Positions 14,014 to 14,018 of a DNA stretch of 14,018 nt are shown piece after piece. The notes under the pieces were generated by a model, which saw only the letters and a list, made by a program, of their open reading frames with translations, was not told the DNA's origin and ran no database searches. The translations under genes and the position numbers were made by a program. The stretch covers positions 1 through 14,018 of the forward strand of contig CABUUG010000036.1 of the NCBI GenBank assembly GCA_902494605.1, read 5' to 3'. Source of the DNA: an uncultured Collinsella sp. (GTDB lineage: Bacteria > Actinomycetota > Coriobacteriia > Coriobacteriales > Coriobacteriaceae). Positions within the stretch are counted from its first letter, which is position 1. Each line of letters begins with the position of its first letter.

Positions 14014-14018
14014 TAGAT

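Overview
The window is a high-GC (mostly 60-70% in genes), gene-dense chromosomal segment. Gene content and codon use point to an anaerobic actinobacterium of the Coriobacteriia, most like a gut Collinsella; this is inferred from protein style and not from a search. Almost every gene is on the minus strand. The exceptions are one DegV gene and a short C-terminal fragment at the left edge.

Layout from left to right: a possible end of a plus-strand gene (1-59); a stretch able to fold as RNA (about 110-187); a DtxR/MntR-family metal regulator (188-577) with a repeat-rich promoter; a two-gene unit of an ABC-F ATPase followed by a Cof-type HAD phosphatase (3401 down to 765); the high-affinity phosphate transporter operon pstS-pstC-pstA-pstB (7224 down to 3565), closed by a strong terminator; a two-gene unit of a HAD-IA phosphatase and an M20 (Sapep/PepV-like) dipeptidase (9768 down to 7614), which ends in a roughly 106-nt foldback and then a terminator; a divergent DegV lipid-binding protein (9925-10785); a DinJ/RelB-YafQ-type toxin-antitoxin pair of visibly lower GC (11489 down to 10879); a LOG-family nucleotide phosphoribohydrolase (12360 down to 11602); tgt, the queuosine tRNA transglycosylase (13713 down to 12574); and at the right edge a terminator plus a multibranched structured-RNA candidate (about 13901-14013).

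The pst genes form one coupled ABC importer: a Tat-type lipoprotein receptor, two permeases and an ATPase. The other genes are mostly independent housekeeping units of one or two genes, each closed by a recognisable intrinsic terminator on the minus strand. No complete novel multi-gene system is evident. The unusual content is non-coding: three long inverted repeats (7511-7616, 10799-10865, 11537-11572), two of them bracketing the toxin-antitoxin pair; a terminator-like hairpin inside the LOG leader; an array of operator-like half-sites before the metal regulator; and the two RNA-fold candidates at the window edges.
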